Shown here one piece after another: positions 7,496 through 15,594 of a DNA stretch of 36,239 nucleotides; the stretch's first letter is position 1, and each line of letters begins with the position of its first letter. The stretch is from NCBI GenBank assembly GCA_902363515.1, contig CABJAN010000029.1:1-36239 (forward strand). The letters are read 5' to 3'. A model generated the notes under the pieces. The model searched no databases, was not told where the DNA came from, and saw only the letters and a list, made by a program, of their open reading frames with translations. The DNA is from Bacillota bacterium (GTDB lineage: Bacteria; Bacillota; Clostridia; Lachnospirales; Lachnospiraceae). The position numbers were made by a program, and so were the translations under genes.

Positions 7496-9007
7496 TTAAT
7501 TTTTATAAATTGTTGTGAATGGAGCAGGCTTGGAATTATCTCCTTTTACCTTTCTCCAGATAATACTTGCAGGAATACCTACTACCAGTGATACTGCAAT
7601 AGAAATAATGGAGTATGACCAGATAGATACTTCACTTGCAGGTACAAAATATTTAATATAAATCATAACTGCAGAAGCTGCAATGAAAGCCATTGTAGCG
7701 CCAAAAGTGTTTGCAACCTTGGTAAATGCGCCCAGAATAAAGGTTCCGATAAGAATACCAAGTACCAGGCCCATAAATCCGTTGAACCATTCATAAGCAG
7801 ATTTCACACCGCCGTTTGCCAGAACCATGGCAACCACAATAGAGAAAATACCTACAATCAGAGATACATACTGACCAATCTTAGTCTGTTTTTCAAAACT
7901 TAACTGTTTCTTAGACAGACGTTCCTGGATATCCAGTGTCCAACTGGAAGCTACAGAGTTCAAGCCTGTAGAAAGTGTGGACTGTGCTGCAGCGTAAATG
8001 GCTGCCAGAAGCAGACCTGTAATACCTACCGGAAGCTCAAATGCAATCCAGGATGCAAAAATTTGATCCTGCTGTGCTGCCGGTGGAAGCGGATTTCCCT
8101 GTACATTGTAGAACACATGTAAGCCAGTTCCGATTAAATAGAATACAGTTGCAATGAAGATAGATAATGCTCCATTGGCAAGCATCATTTTGTTTAATTT
8201 CTTAGTATCTGTAGTAGTAGTGAAACGCTGTACAATATCCTGGCTGGATACGTAAGAGCCCATGGTATTGAAACCTGCACCTACAATTAACAGAAATACA
8301 CTGTCTTTTAAGATGTTTGCATCAAAAATCGGCTGATTCTCTGCCAGGAACTTGTGATTTGCTGTAAACTCATGGAAAATTGCTCCAATACCGCCATCAA
8401 TGTGTGACAACAGGAAGAACAAACCAAAAGTTACGCCAATCAGAAGTACAGAGCCCTGGATAAAGTCTGTCCAAAGTACAGATTTCAATCCACCTGTATA
8501 AGAATAGATAATTGCAATAACACCCATGATAATAATCAGAATGTTTACATTAATTCCCATAAGGTTGGACAGTACCATACATGGCAGGTACATAATAATA
8601 GACATACGTCCAATCTGGTATACAATAAACATTACAGCTCCAAGAACACGAAGTCCCTTGCTGTTAAAACGCAGTTCCAGATAATGATAAGCAGTATCAA
8701 TATCCAGTTTGCTGTAAATCGGCAGGAAGAAACGAATTGTAATCGGAATCGCAAGCAGCATACCAAGCTGTGCAAACCACATAATCCAGGTTCCTGCGTA
8801 TGAATTTCCTGCCAGAGACAGGAAGGAAATCGGGCTTAACAGTGTTGCAAAAATGGATACAGAAGTAACCCACCACGGCACTGTACCGTCTCCTTTAAAA
8901 TATTCTTTTCCCTTCATTTCCTTCTTTGCGAAATGAAGTCCGGCAAACAAGACGGCTGCCAGATAAACAATTAAAATAACTAAGTCAATGACAGTAAATC
9001 CCTGCAT
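7496..9007 (-). CDS. Sodium:solute symporter (SSS family), probable sialic acid transporter
   Basis: A 503-residue protein with about 13 membrane helices, from an N-terminal helix (FTVIDLVILIVYLAAVLFAG) to a short basic tail. Family features include KGKEYFKGDGTVPWW after helix 1, a helix reading SFLSLAGNSYAG and a central YSYTGGLKSVLWTDF segment, typical of SSS sodium symporters such as SiaT. Sodium-coupled uptake of Neu5Ac is inferred from its place between nanA and yhcH. The ATG has GGGAG upstream and lies 37 bp after nanA. The second operon encodes an ABC system as well, so the organism appears to have two sialic acid entry routes. Confidence 0.88.
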   Translation of the reverse strand: MQGFTVIDLVILIVYLAAVLFAGLHFAKKEMKGKEYFKGDGTVPWWVTSVSIFATLLSPISFLSLAGNSYAGTWIMWFAQLGMLLAIPITIRFFLPIYSKLDIDTAYHYLELRFNSKGLRVLGAVMFIVYQIGRMSIIMYLPCMVLSNLMGINVNILIIIMGVIAIIYSYTGGLKSVLWTDFIQGSVLLIGVTFGLFFLLSHIDGGIGAIFHEFTANHKFLAENQPIFDANILKDSVFLLIVGAGFNTMGSYVSSQDIVQRFTTTTDTKKLNKMMLANGALSIFIATVFYLIGTGLHVFYNVQGNPLPPAAQQDQIFASWIAFELPVGITGLLLAAIYAAAQSTLSTGLNSVASSWTLDIQERLSKKQLSFEKQTKIGQYVSLIVGIFSIVVAMVLANGGVKSAYEWFNGFMGLVLGILIGTFILGAFTKVANTFGATMAFIAASAVMIYIKYFVPASEVSIWSYSIISIAVSLVVGIPASIIWRKVKGDNSKPAPFTTIYKN

Positions 9008-9044
9008 GAATTTTCTCCCTCTTCATTCTTTCGTGTTCAGTATT

Positions 9045-9971
9045 TTACAGATATTTGGCTTTTGCTTCTTTTACCATATCTGCAGCTTCTTTTGCAATAG
9101 CTTTGTCTGCTTCCTGCAGATTTTCTAACGGAAGACGAACACCACCTAAATCCAGGTTTTCATTAATACGCAGAATTTCTTTTGCTACTGCATACATATT
9201 TGCATGGCTGGAACACATTTTGTAGATGATTTCGTTAATGTCATACTGTAATTCTGTTGCTTTTTCTCTTTCACCTGCTGCAATCAGGTAATTTAATTTC
9301 AGGAACAGTTCAGGCATAACACCATAAGTTCCGCCGATACCGCCATCAGCGCCAATAGCACGCCCTGCTACAAATTGTTCATCCGGTCCGTTAAATACAA
9401 CAAACTCACCTTTTGCTGCTTTTCCTGCCGCCTTAAACATCTGAATATCCTGTGTAGGCATAGAAGAATTCTTTACTGCTACCACTCTTGGATTCTTCAT
9501 CATTTCTGCAAACAGGCTCATAGTAAGAGCTGTACCTGCAAGCTGTGGAATGTTATAAATAACAAAATCAGTATTTGGAGCAGCTTCACTGATTGTATTC
9601 CAGTAAGCAGCGATAGAGTATTCCGGTAAACGGAAATAAATCGGAGGAATAGAAGCAATGGCATCAACGCCTACGCTTTCAGAATGTTTTGCCAGTTCCA
9701 CACTATCCTTTGTGTTGTTGCATGCAACATGGTTAATAACTGTTAATTTGCCTTTTGCAACTGCCATTACATTTTCAATGATAACTTTACGTTCTTCAAC
9801 GCCCTGGTAAATACATTCTCCTGAAGAACCATTTACATAAACACCTTTCACACCTTTGTCAATGAAATGCTGTGTTAATGCGCGCACACGTTCTGGGCTT
9901 ACATTTCCTTCATTATCATAGCATGCATAAAAAGCCGGAATAATTCCTTTGTACTTGTCTAAATTTCCCAT
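9045..9971 (-). CDS. nanA: N-acetylneuraminate lyase
   Basis: A 308-residue aldolase of the DHDPS/NAL TIM-barrel family. Key residues are visible: NGSSGE (48-53, carboxylate binding), Y139 in VIYNIPQ, and the Schiff-base lysine K167 in VAVKNSS. The enzyme cleaves N-acetylneuraminate to ManNAc and pyruvate in the cytoplasm. It sits between nanE (39 bp upstream) and the symporter in one operon, which removes most doubt between NAL and dihydrodipicolinate synthase. The ATG has AAGGAGGAAAAGG upstream. Confidence 0.92.
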   Translation of the reverse strand: MGNLDKYKGIIPAFYACYDNEGNVSPERVRALTQHFIDKGVKGVYVNGSSGECIYQGVEERKVIIENVMAVAKGKLTVINHVACNNTKDSVELAKHSESVGVDAIASIPPIYFRLPEYSIAAYWNTISEAAPNTDFVIYNIPQLAGTALTMSLFAEMMKNPRVVAVKNSSMPTQDIQMFKAAGKAAKGEFVVFNGPDEQFVAGRAIGADGGIGGTYGVMPELFLKLNYLIAAGEREKATELQYDINEIIYKMCSSHANMYAVAKEILRINENLDLGGVRLPLENLQEADKAIAKEAADMVKEAKAKYL

Positions 9972-10010
9972 AACCTTTTCCTCCTTGACGTTTCGTCTTT
10001 AAACTTTAAC

Positions 10011-10709
10011 TTAAATTTCTGCTTTCGCCATTTCCTCTGTGAAAGACTTTGTAATTAACTGCGGACGGGTGATAATAGAACCTACCACTACACTGTAGCA
10101 TCCAAGTTCTACTACACGTCTTGCTTTCTCAGGGGTGTTAATATTTCCTTCTGCGATTACATGATGTTTTACGTTTTTCAGAATTGTACGGATAATTTCA
10201 AAATCATTTTCCTCAATTCTGTCTCCCTTGCTGTGATCTGTATACCCCACAAGAGTTGTTCCTATAAAGTCAAAACCAAGCTCGTCTGCATGAAGTGCTT
10301 CTTCTACGGTAGAGCAATCCGCCATCAATAACTGATCTGGGTATTTTTTACGAATTTCGTGGTAAAATTCATCCAGTGTTACACCGCCGGGACGTAATTC
10401 AATGGTAGCATCAATGGCAATAATCTCTGGCTTTACTTCCATTAATTCGTCCACTTCCTTCATAGTCGGAGTGATATACACTTTACTGTCATCGTAATCC
10501 CTTTTTACAATACCAATCACCGGAAGTTCTACGTTCTTCTTAATCTCCTCAATGTCTTCTCTGGTGTTGGCACGAATTCCCATAGCGCCGCCTTCCTTTG
10601 CCGCTCTTGCCATTCTTCCCATAATAAAAGAGGAATGAAGTGGCTCATGAGGAAGTGCCTGACAGGATACGATTAAGTGCCCCTTAAGCTGCTCTAATTT
10701 CTGTTCCAT
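10011..10709 (-). CDS. nanE: N-acetylmannosamine-6-phosphate 2-epimerase
   Basis: A 232-residue TIM-barrel epimerase that turns ManNAc-6-P into GlcNAc-6-P. The N-terminal segment [16 protein letters not shown], the IGIVKRDY strand and [11 protein letters not shown] near the C-terminus are family hallmarks. Start choice: ATG 10709 has AAAGGAG 13 nt upstream, somewhat far. An in-frame ATG at 10766 lies upstream of the apparent promoter (-10 at 10753-10758), so it would not be transcribed from it. First gene of the nan operon, divergent from nagA, which uses its product. Confidence 0.92.
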   Translation of the reverse strand: MEQKLEQLKGHLIVSCQALPHEPLHSSFIMGRMARAAKEGGAMGIRANTREDIEEIKKNVELPVIGIVKRDYDDSKVYITPTMKEVDELMEVKPEIIAIDATIELRPGGVTLDEFYHEIRKKYPDQLLMADCSTVEEALHADELGFDFIGTTLVGYTDHSKGDRIEENDFEIIRTILKNVKHHVIAEGNINTPEKARRVVELGCYSVVVGSIITRPQLITKSFTEEMAKAEI

Positions 10710-10752
10710 AATACTCTCTGCTCTCCTTTCTGCTTGCGCTTTTCTGCCAATC

Positions 10753-10780
10753 AGTATATCACTCATGAAAGATTTTTCAA
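10753..10780 (-). promoter_or_regulatory. Promoter of the nan operon
   Basis: On the minus strand TTGAAA (10780-10775) and TATACT (10758-10753) are 16 bp apart. Start of transcription is expected near 10746, giving a leader of about 37 nt to the nanE ATG. Confidence 0.65.
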
Positions 10781-10796
10781 TAGTTTTGAATTTAAA

Positions 10797-10808
10797 GAAA
10801 GTTCTTTC
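10797..10808. promoter_or_regulatory. Candidate regulator site 1 (GAAAGTTCTTTC)
   Basis: GAAAG-TT-CTTTC is a perfect 5-2-5 palindrome. Its centre is about 56 bp upstream of the expected nan operon start. An identical 12-mer lies at 10880-10891. RpiR-family binding by the product of 5214-6035 is inferred from context. Confidence 0.55.
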
Positions 10809-10879
10809 ACATCATTCGGCATTTTCTATAATTTTACTTTTTATTTTTTGTTCATTTTTTAAAATTATGCACAAGGATT

Positions 10880-10891
10880 GAAAGTTCTTTC
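10880..10891. promoter_or_regulatory. Candidate regulator site 2 (GAAAGTTCTTTC)
   Basis: Identical to site 1, 83 bp centre to centre, close to eight helical turns. Its centre is about 58 bp upstream of the expected nagA start. The mirror placement suggests one regulator acting on both divergent promoters. Confidence 0.55.
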
Positions 10892-10908
10892 TCTTTAAAA
10901 TCTATAGA

Positions 10909-10937
10909 TTGAATTAATTTCTTTCTGGAACTATAAT
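10909..10937 (+). promoter_or_regulatory. nagA promoter
   Basis: TTGAAT (10909-10914) and a perfect TATAAT (10932-10937) are separated by 17 bp, about 58 bp before the nagA start codon. Confidence 0.75.
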
Positions 10938-10995
10938 AAAGACAGAAAGTTTATCTCATAACTAACAGAACCTGATAGAGAAGGAGTATTCTACT

Positions 10996-12099
10996 ATGAT
11001 TATTAAAAACGGCCTGGTATTCCAGGAAGACGGAACCTTTGAAAAAAAAGATTTGTACATTGAAAACGGCAAAATCGTTGCCTCAAAAGCAGAAGTTTCT
11101 GATACAACAGAAATTGATGCCAGCAATCTCAAAGTCCTGCCGGGACTGGTAGATGTCCACAGCCACGGCGCCTTTGGTCATGACTTTTGTGATGCTGACC
11201 CGGAAGGATTAAAAATCACACTGAAATACGAAAAAGAACATGGCATCACTTCCTACTGTCCAACTTCCATGACCCTTGCCAAGGAAAAACTGCTGGATAT
11301 TTTCGCAACTGCAACCCAGGTGAAAGAAAGCCCGGAGCTTGCCCGGATTATTGGTGTAAACATGGAAGGTCCTCTCATTGACATTCAGAAAAAAGGCGCA
11401 CAGGCCGGCGAATATATTCGCGTACCAGATGCTTCTTTCTTCCGCAAATGCAATGAGGCCTCCGGCAACCAGATAAAACTTGTAACCCTGGCTCCAAATG
11501 TGGACAAGGCTTTTGATTTTATTGAAGAAGTAAAAGATGAAGTTGTGATTTCTATAGGCCATACCACAGCCAACTATGATTGTGCCAAGAAAGCTATGGA
11601 CTTAGGCGCAAAACATGTCACACATCTTTACAACGCCATGCCTCCTTTTGCTCACAGAGACCCCGGCGTTGTAGGCGCTGCCTGTGATACTCCGGACTGC
11701 ATGGTAGAGCTTATCTGCGATGGCTACCATATTCATCCTGCAACAGTCCGCACCACTTTTAAAATGTTCGGTGACGAAAGAGTTGTGCTTATCAGCGACT
11801 CCATGATGGCAACCGGTATGCCAAATGGAAAATACGAACTGGGCGGACAGGAAGTAACCATGAAAGACCGCTTTGCAGCTCTTTCCGATGGTACGATTGC
11901 CGGCTCTGCCACAAATCTTTTTGACTGCATGAAAAAAGCTATGGAATTCGGTATTCCAGAAGCAACCGCTATCTTTGCAGCCACCAGAAATCCAGCCAAG
12001 AGCATTGGTGTGTATGATAAGGTAGGTTCCCTTACACCGGGAAAATTCGCTGATGTGCTACTGGTGAATGAAAATTATGAGCTCATAAAAGTATTATAA
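10996..12099 (+). CDS. nagA: N-acetylglucosamine-6-phosphate deacetylase
   Basis: A 367-residue amidohydrolase that removes acetate from GlcNAc-6-P to give GlcN-6-P. Metal and catalytic residues are visible: H55 and H57 in DVHSHG, E124 in NMEGP, H189 in SIGHT, H210 in THLYNAM and the catalytic D268 in LISDSM. ATG 10996 has AAGGAG upstream. It is divergent from the nan operon and completes the conversion of sialic acid to GlcN-6-P. No nagB deaminase gene is in this window. Confidence 0.93.
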   Translation: MIIKNGLVFQEDGTFEKKDLYIENGKIVASKAEVSDTTEIDASNLKVLPGLVDVHSHGAFGHDFCDADPEGLKITLKYEKEHGITSYCPTSMTLAKEKLLDIFATATQVKESPELARIIGVNMEGPLIDIQKKGAQAGEYIRVPDASFFRKCNEASGNQIKLVTLAPNVDKAFDFIEEVKDEVVISIGHTTANYDCAKKAMDLGAKHVTHLYNAMPPFAHRDPGVVGAACDTPDCMVELICDGYHIHPATVRTTFKMFGDERVVLISDSMMATGMPNGKYELGGQEVTMKDRFAALSDGTIAGSATNLFDCMKKAMEFGIPEATAIFAATRNPAKSIGVYDKVGSLTPGKFADVLLVNENYELIKVL

Positions 12100-12122
12100 T
12101 AAATATAAATCTCAAGATAGCG

Positions 12123-12160
12123 AAAGCCCTGAAGATTGCAGCTTCAGGGCTTTCTATTTA
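12123..12160 (+). terminator. Terminator after nagA
   Basis: AAAGCCCTGAAG (12123-12134) pairs perfectly with CTTCAGGGCTTT (12142-12153). The T-tract is short and broken (TTTCTATTTAAATT). It lies between convergent operons and may serve both. Confidence 0.7.
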
Positions 12161-12201
12161 AATTAAAATTATGAAGAGGGCTTAATCATGTGACCGCAAT
12201 A

Positions 12202-12657
12202 TTATGGTTCTACTGCTACTTTTATCACGCATTTTTTTAATCTGCGGTCATCTCCTGCTGCTGCACCTGGAAGATGTGGCTCATTCGCCATGCATACAAT
12301 AAATCTTCCCTGACCCATAATCATACGGGCACATTTTTCTGCTGTGCAGCTTCCGAAATCCTTTTCTGGTGAAAATGGTTCTTTTTCATGGAATCCGTCT
12401 AATCCTATAAAAATTAATTCTTTTCCTTCAATATCAATCTGAATATCCATATATTTTTTATGGATTTCGAAACTTAACTCTTTCTCATCTTTTGCCTGCG
12501 CTTCCATAACATTTGCAAATACTTTGTCACCTAGAATTTCTGTTTTTCCAAGGGGAAGATTATTTAACTCCGTTTTTTCCAAAAAATCTATAGCAACATC
12601 CAAATTAGAAGAGATTCCACGATAGCGTGATATGTTTCTTATTTCATCATATATCAT
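12202..12657 (-). CDS. YhcH/YjgK/YiaL family protein (NanQ-like), second copy
   Basis: A 151-residue YhcH-family protein, the same length as the copy at 6964-7419 but clearly divergent. The family segment EIHKKYMDIQIDIEG and a later MANEPHLPGAA region hold the likely metal-binding His and Glu. It is the last gene of the second sialic acid operon, 2 bp after the oxidoreductase, so translation is probably coupled. A role in handling a sialic acid anomer or ring form is inferred from E. coli NanQ; why two copies are kept is unknown. Confidence 0.82.
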   Translation of the reverse strand: MIYDEIRNISRYRGISSNLDVAIDFLEKTELNNLPLGKTEILGDKVFANVMEAQAKDEKELSFEIHKKYMDIQIDIEGKELIFIGLDGFHEKEPFSPEKDFGSCTAEKCARMIMGQGRFIVCMANEPHLPGAAAGDDRRLKKCVIKVAVEP

Positions 12658-12659
12658 AA

Positions 12660-13772
12660 TTATTTCCCTATAATCTCACTTAATTTTACTTTTCTGTCTT
12701 CGTATCTTGATTTTGTGCAAGCATCGGCTGTAGCAATCGCTGCCCTTGCAGCTTCACCTGTTAATAATGGTCTAAATTCATCATCTACTTCATTTCCGTG
12801 CATAATTCCATTGAAATATCTCATTTCATTCTTCATGATACTATGCAGCCACATTGGTGGTTTTTTACCCGGTTTTCCGTACATAATAGCACCATCCATC
12901 TCTGTACCATGATAAATTCTGGTACGATCATCATCTTCTTCCTGAGATTCATGTACTAAGAAATGTTCTTCTTTACCGTCAACTTTTAAAGTACCTCCAC
13001 AGTCGCACATGTCAATACGAATAGCACCTTTTGTTCCCTGAATTAATACGTAGTGTTCTGGCCAATGAAATGCAGAACCCCACTCAAGAACAGCGTAACG
13101 GTTATCAGAAAATTCCATATTTACAAACAACATATCATCTTCATCACCAAATTCATCACCCTGATGTGCTACATTTCCGCCTGTCATGGTCACTGTTTCC
13201 GGTGTTCCTCCCATAAGAAACTGTACACAGTCTAATTCATGGATATGATGATACAGGTGACCGCCTGATTTTTCACGGATTTTTTTCCACGATATAGATG
13301 GCTGTGCTTCTTCCCAGCCATTCCTTGCGGAATGACAATATAAAACTTTTCCAATCACGCCATCATTGATTAATTTTTTAGCATGACGAACACCATTAAA
13401 GAAATTCATTACATGGCCTGCCATAAAAGTCACACCATGCTCCTGACATGATTTTACCATTTCATCACAATCTTCATAACTTAAAGCAATAGGTTTTTCA
13501 CAAAAAACATTGACTCCGTGTTCTGCTGCCTTTACAACCGGCTCTTTATGAAGATAATTTGGAGTTGCTACAATTACAGCATCTACATCTTCTCTGCTAT
13601 AAAGTGTATCTAAATCAGTTTCCACATCGCATCCAAGCTCTTTTGCTACGGTTTCTCCATTTTCCGGGTCAAGAACTGCTACAATTCTTGCTCCCTCTTC
13701 TTCTTTCATAATACGTCCTAATTCAGCTCCAAAATAACCTGTTCCTACAATTGCGTATCCTATTGTTTTCAT
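12660..13772 (-). CDS. Gfo/Idh/MocA oxidoreductase, probable 2,7-anhydro-Neu5Ac to Neu5Ac converting enzyme (NanOx-like)
   Basis: A 370-residue NAD-dependent oxidoreductase. The N-terminal Rossmann fold starts with YAIVGTGYFG (6-15), the catalytic-type lysine is K93 in CEKP, and a His pair H175-H176 sits in LYHHIHELD. These agree with my recollection of the R. gnavus NanOx active site, where a redox cycle on NAD turns 2,7-anhydro-Neu5Ac into Neu5Ac. The surrounding ABC transporter, YhcH and neighbouring nan operon match the R. gnavus arrangement. It lies 31 bp after a permease gene with AGGAGG before the ATG. Specificity is inferred; other sugar-acid dehydrogenase activities cannot be excluded from sequence. 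Confidence 0.78.
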   Translation of the reverse strand: MKTIGYAIVGTGYFGAELGRIMKEEEGARIVAVLDPENGETVAKELGCDVETDLDTLYSREDVDAVIVATPNYLHKEPVVKAAEHGVNVFCEKPIALSYEDCDEMVKSCQEHGVTFMAGHVMNFFNGVRHAKKLINDGVIGKVLYCHSARNGWEEAQPSISWKKIREKSGGHLYHHIHELDCVQFLMGGTPETVTMTGGNVAHQGDEFGDEDDMLFVNMEFSDNRYAVLEWGSAFHWPEHYVLIQGTKGAIRIDMCDCGGTLKVDGKEEHFLVHESQEEDDDRTRIYHGTEMDGAIMYGKPGKKPPMWLHSIMKNEMRYFNGIMHGNEVDDEFRPLLTGEAARAAIATADACTKSRYEDRKVKLSEIIGK

Positions 13773-13803
13773 ATCACTTATAACCTCCTGCGTTTTTCTT
13801 AAA

Positions 13804-14640
13804 CTATTTTACTGCTCCATCTGTCATTCCTCCGGCAATCTTATTCTGAATAAACATAAAAAAGATTACAGAAGGTACTACTACTAATGCTGACGCTGCC
13901 ATCATATCTCCCCAATTCAGAATCTCTGAACCCTGAAGAGATTTTAATGCTACTGATACTGTCATTTTGTCCGTACTGTTAATTAAAATCAAAGAATATA
14001 GGAATTCATTCCATGCATTAATAAATGTATAGATAGCTGTTGCTACAATACCTGGCATAACTAAAGGCAGAACAATCTTTGTAAAAGTCTGAAACTTATT
14101 TGCTCCATCTACTCTCGCCGCTTCTTCTATACCAAGAGGTACTGTCTTGAAAAATCCTACTAACATCCACACTGCATAAGGAACACTAAAAGAAAGATAT
14201 ACAATAATCAAACCTATTCTTGTATTCATTAATCCTGCTTTTGCCATAACTAAAGAATATGGGATTGCTAACAGGATTGGTGGAAACATGTAAGTTGCCA
14301 CTAATACTTTTGACATAAGTGCTCCCATTTTAGGGAAAAATCTTACAATTCCATAAGCCGCCATGGATGAAATCACAATAGCAATTAAAGTCGTGAACAA
14401 TGCAATTATCACACTATTTCCAATATTTCCTGCAAAATGCAAATCGTTAATAACATGACTGAAATTTTCTAATGTAAATTTTTCCGGCAGAAACTTGGTC
14501 GGATTTGCAGTTAAATCTCCTGAAGATTTTACAGAGCAAAGTAAAATCCAAACCAAAGGAAAACAAGCAATTGCAGACAGTATGATAAGATATATATGAC
14601 ATAAGCCATTGCCGATTTTTTCTTTTCTGTTTACCATCAC
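13804..14640 (-). CDS. ABC sugar transporter permease, MalG type
   Basis: A 278-residue permease with six membrane helices. The EAA loop that docks the ATPase reads EEAARVDGANKFQTF (about 173-187), followed by the usual KIVLPLVMPGI. It pairs with the MalF-type permease, whose gene overlaps it by 4 bp, and with the lipoprotein at 15595-16941. No ATPase gene is in the operon, so a shared MsmK-like ATPase elsewhere probably powers it, as for other CUT1 systems in Firmicutes. Substrate by context: 2,7-anhydro-Neu5Ac or Neu5Ac. Confidence 0.88.
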   Translation of the reverse strand: MMVNRKEKIGNGLCHIYLIILSAIACFPLVWILLCSVKSSGDLTANPTKFLPEKFTLENFSHVINDLHFAGNIGNSVIIALFTTLIAIVISSMAAYGIVRFFPKMGALMSKVLVATYMFPPILLAIPYSLVMAKAGLMNTRIGLIIVYLSFSVPYAVWMLVGFFKTVPLGIEEAARVDGANKFQTFTKIVLPLVMPGIVATAIYTFINAWNEFLYSLILINSTDKMTVSVALKSLQGSEILNWGDMMAASALVVVPSVIFFMFIQNKIAGGMTDGAVK

Positions 14641-15524
14641 TTATCCTCCTTTTCCCATTTTCCAATAATTGCAAAGTAAACTATACATACCAGTAATAAG
14701 AATGCTAACAAAAGCATGGTTACTGCTGATGATTTTCCTAACATTTTTGTTCCCCAGCCCATGTTATAAGCATAAATCGGAACTGTAGTAGTTGCGTTTG
14801 CAGGTCCGCCACCTGTCAAAAGATAAATCATATCAAAGTTATTAAATACCCAGATAGTACGCAATACTACTAACAATCCCACTACAATTTTAATATGAGG
14901 AACTGTAATGTGCCAAAACTGCTGAAGCTTTGAGGCACCATCTATTTGTGCGGCTTCATACTGATCCTGAGGTATTGTTTGTAACGCTGAAAGAACATTT
15001 ACCATAATCATAGGTGCACCGAACCAGACATTAATAAATATCAATGTCAAAAACACCAAACTATTATCACTTAGAAACTGGGGAAGTTCACTGCAGATAC
15101 CTAATTGCACAAGAATATTTGGTAAAAATCCTGATACACCATTTAAAATCCATTTCCATGAGAGTGCAATAACAATAGATGGAAATGCCCATGGAATAAT
15201 CATTAAAGTTCGATAAACACCTTTTCCTACTTTTACACGGTTAATTGCTAATGCCGATGTAAATCCAATTATGAGCTGTCCTGCTAATGAACATATTGTC
15301 CATACAATAGATGTTAAAAATGCTTTAAAAAAATTAGGATCTGATAACACTGCCTGATAATTAGCCAACCCGACAAAATCATAAGATGGTCTGATTAAAT
15401 GTTTTGTTGTCATACTATAATATAAACTGGAAAAAATAGGATATATTAAAAGTACACCAACAATGATCAAAGCAGGAAGGACAAAAACCCAGCGCGCATA
15501 ATCCGCTTTTGCTTTTCTTTTCAC
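14637..15524 (-). CDS. ABC sugar transporter permease, MalF type
   Basis: A 295-residue CUT1 permease with six membrane helices. The EAA loop reads YEAAQIDGASKLQQF, followed by HITVPHIK. Translation starts at GTG 15524 with an AAAGGCGG element about 10 nt upstream. The 4-bp overlap with the next permease indicates translational coupling. It follows the binding protein after a stable hairpin (15549-15585). Confidence 0.87.
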   Translation of the reverse strand: MKRKAKADYARWVFVLPALIIVGVLLIYPIFSSLYYSMTTKHLIRPSYDFVGLANYQAVLSDPNFFKAFLTSIVWTICSLAGQLIIGFTSALAINRVKVGKGVYRTLMIIPWAFPSIVIALSWKWILNGVSGFLPNILVQLGICSELPQFLSDNSLVFLTLIFINVWFGAPMIMVNVLSALQTIPQDQYEAAQIDGASKLQQFWHITVPHIKIVVGLLVVLRTIWVFNNFDMIYLLTGGGPANATTTVPIYAYNMGWGTKMLGKSSAVTMLLLAFLLLVCIVYFAIIGKWEKEDK

Positions 15525-15548
15525 TGTTTACTGCCGCCTTTCTTTTCT

Positions 15549-15585
15549 AAATCCCACCAAGCCCCGAAGGGCTCGGACGGGATTT
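15549..15585 (-). other. Hairpin between binding protein and permease genes
   Basis: AAATCCC (15549-15555) pairs with GGGATTT (15579-15585) and AGCCC (15560-15564) with GGGCT (15569-15573), with a TTCG tetraloop on the minus strand. No T-tract follows. Such hairpins often protect the upstream mRNA so that the binding protein is made in excess over the permeases. Confidence 0.6.
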
Positions 15586-15594
15586 GATTTATTT

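Noticed and set aside
10710..10766. N-terminal extension of nanE from ATG 10766
   Set aside because: It lies upstream of the inferred transcription start, has no ribosome site and encodes residues outside the NanE family.
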